A stretch of DNA of 6,080 nucleotides from Polycyclovorans sp046565985 (GTDB lineage Bacteria; Pseudomonadota; Gammaproteobacteria; Nevskiales; Nevskiaceae). This document shows positions 4,911 to 6,080 of this stretch, piece by piece; position 1 is the stretch's first letter; each line of letters starts with the position of its first letter. The stretch spans positions 1-6,080 of the forward strand of contig JBKHXN010000056.1 in NCBI GenBank assembly GCA_046565985.1, read 5' to 3'. Position numbers and translations under genes: made by a program. The notes under the pieces were generated by a model. That model saw nothing but the letters and a program-made list of their open reading frames with translations, did not search any database and was not told the DNA's origin.

Positions 4911-6080
4911 CGTAGGGTTCCGGTGTCTTTTCACGTTTGCCGTAGAGGCCGGGCGCGAGGGTGCTCAGCGCCTGGTAGCTCTGCCGCACGGCGGCGTCGA
5001 GGAGGCCCTGCTCGACCCGCCGCAGATTGACGAGATGGGTCTGGATGGCTTTTTCCTCGAAGGGAAAGGCCTGTTCCTCCAGCAGCAGGTCGTACTGTTC
5101 CAGTTCCAGTCCCCGCAGATTGCGCGGCCGCTCGGACTCCATCAGGGCGCGGCCAAAATCCTGGTACAGCGCCCCCAGCTCGAAGGTAGCGGCGGTGGTG
5201 ATCTCGGCAAAGCCGTAGGCCACGGCCTGGTTCAGGGCCTGGATGGCGGCTTCCATCGCGCGCTGCTTGGCGGGCAGGGAGCGTTCGATGGGCAGCCGCA
5301 GGCGCAGTTCGCGGGCCTCCATCGCGGCCATCTGGCCGAGCTGCAGGGCGGCGCGTGCGGCCGTTACCCGCTGGGCGGCATCACGGCTGCCCGCGGCCTC
5401 GCGGTCGGCGTTGACGATGGCCTGCAGCCATTCGCGCTGCTCGCCGCGCCGGCCCTGGTCGCGCGCCAGTTCCATCAGGCGCAGGCGCGCACGCTGGGCC
5501 GCCTCCAGCGGCTGCGGGTGGGCGCGCAGATAGCTGGCGTACGCCGCCGCGACCGCCGCGCCGGCTCCGCCGGCGGCATCCAGCAGGCTGGCGGCCAGCC
5601 AGGCCGCCTCGCGGCGCACCGCCACCGGCTCGTCTGCCCGCTCCGCGATGCGCGCGTACACACGGGCTGCCGGCTGCGCCTGATTGGCCTGCTGGTAGGC
5701 GATGGCGAGTTTCTTGTCGGCGTCGGCCAACAGCGGGTGTGCGGGGTAACGGCTACGGAAGCTCTCCAGCGCCGCCGCCGCCGCGACCCAGTTCTTCTGA
5801 TCGTAGAGGCTGGCGGCACCGTCGTAGTCGGCGGTGGCGGCAATGGGCGAATCGGGCACCTGTCGCGCAACCCGCAGAAAATGGAATGCGGCCTGGGTGA
5901 GGTCGTCGGCAGCGCGCGCGGTTTCACCCTGGCGGTAGATGCTGGCGGCGAGCAGTTCGGAGAGTTCCGCCCGTTCCGGCGCGTTCTTCGCGAGCAGGGC
6001 CAGCTCTTCGCCATAGGCGGTCTCCGCCTGGGCGTAGGCCGCGAGGGCAAAGTGCGCGTCGGCGCTGACGCGCCAGGCGG
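4897..6080 (-). CDS. Large TPR-repeat protein, C-terminal part, 5' end outside window
   Basis: The frame is open on the minus strand from the window edge (first full codon 6076-6078) to a TGA at 4897-4899, giving 393 visible residues. The GTG at 5859 is inside the protein: the 73 codons before it encode similar Ala-rich helical sequence and nothing marks a start. The visible part is a row of TPR-like helical hairpins, for example DAHFALAAYAQAETAYGEE, YDGAASLYDQKNWVAAAAAL and ADADKKLAIAYQQANQ, in the style of BamD/CpoB-type periplasmic repeats. At the C-terminus (about 338-383), FPFEEKAIQTHLVNLRR, QGLLDAAVRQSYQAL and LAPGLYGKRE form a distinct non-repeat tail that looks like a conserved docking segment. 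No hydrophobic segment is visible, so any signal peptide would be upstream. It overlaps the TPR lipoprotein gene by 14 bases and is the earliest visible gene of the motor operon. It is probably a periplasmic scaffold; its exact function is unknown. Confidence 0.85.
   Translation of the reverse strand, partial: AWRVSADAHFALAAYAQAETAYGEELALLAKNAPERAELSELLAASIYRQGETARAADDLTQAAFHFLRVARQVPDSPIAATADYDGAASLYDQKNWVAAAAALESFRSRYPAHPLLADADKKLAIAYQQANQAQPAARVYARIAERADEPVAVRREAAWLAASLLDAAGGAGAAVAAAYASYLRAHPQPLEAAQRARLRLMELARDQGRRGEQREWLQAIVNADREAAGSRDAAQRVTAARAALQLGQMAAMEARELRLRLPIERSLPAKQRAMEAAIQALNQAVAYGFAEITTAATFELGALYQDFGRALMESERPRNLRGLELEQYDLLLEEQAFPFEEKAIQTHLVNLRRVEQGLLDAAVRQSYQALSTLAPGLYGKREKTPEPYDALH

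Noticed and set aside
4383..5030. Plus-strand open frame (215 codons) opposite the TPR lipoprotein
   Set aside because: Composition is that of an antisense shadow, and the opposite strand carries a lipobox and four TPRs.
5857..5859. GTG at 5859 as the true start of the large TPR protein
   Set aside because: The same frame continues open for 73 more codons with the same TPR-like character to the window edge, so this is an internal valine and the gene is partial.
5475..6050. Minus-strand open frame of 191 codons overlapping the large TPR gene
   Set aside because: It encodes Arg/Pro/Ser-rich sequence without helical repeat pattern. The overlapping frame is continuous with the TPR protein and open to the window edge.

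Overview
The window looks like a chromosomal segment of a high-GC gammaproteobacterium. The enoyl-ACP reductase (FabI) is close to the E. coli protein along its whole length, and codon use is GC-rich throughout. I cannot name a genus. I see no rRNA, tRNA, CRISPR array, insertion sequence, phage gene or integrase.

Layout: positions 2-562 hold the 3' end of a plus-strand sodium/dicarboxylate or amino-acid symporter (DAACS family). Everything else is on the minus strand and reads from right to left as one tightly packed gene train. In transcription order it holds: a large TPR-repeat protein (4897 to beyond 6080, 5' end outside the window), a TPR lipoprotein (4281-4910), a small secreted protein of unknown function (3946-4284), an ExbB/TolQ/MotA-type proton-channel subunit (3260-3892), two different ExbD/TolR-type subunits (2758-3252 and 2249-2761), a TonB-like protein with an AgmX/PglI-type C-terminal domain (1368-2252), and fabI (566-1357). 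Four junctions overlap, three of them as ATGA stop/start overlaps. The only notable gap is 53 bases before the exbB-like gene. The operon promoter must lie beyond position 6080 unless there is an internal one.

Most interesting content: one ExbB-like protein, two ExbD-like proteins, a TonB/AgmX-like transducer and two TPR proteins together form a proton-motive-force-driven envelope machine. Its gene content resembles the AglR-AglQ-AglS motor and the Glt/Nfs envelope complexes of Myxococcus more than a classical TonB or Tol-Pal system: no tolB, pal or TonB-dependent receptor is visible. The two ExbD-like subunits differ at the key residue. The second keeps the membrane aspartate that carries protons in this family (Asp32), while the first has asparagine there (Asn23). 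This suggests an asymmetric ExbD heterodimer with a single proton-carrying site. What the machine moves or powers cannot be told from the sequence.

fabI follows the TonB-like gene after 10 bases, so an essential lipid-synthesis gene may be read partly from the motor operon. fabI and the symporter gene converge with only 3 bases between their stop codons.
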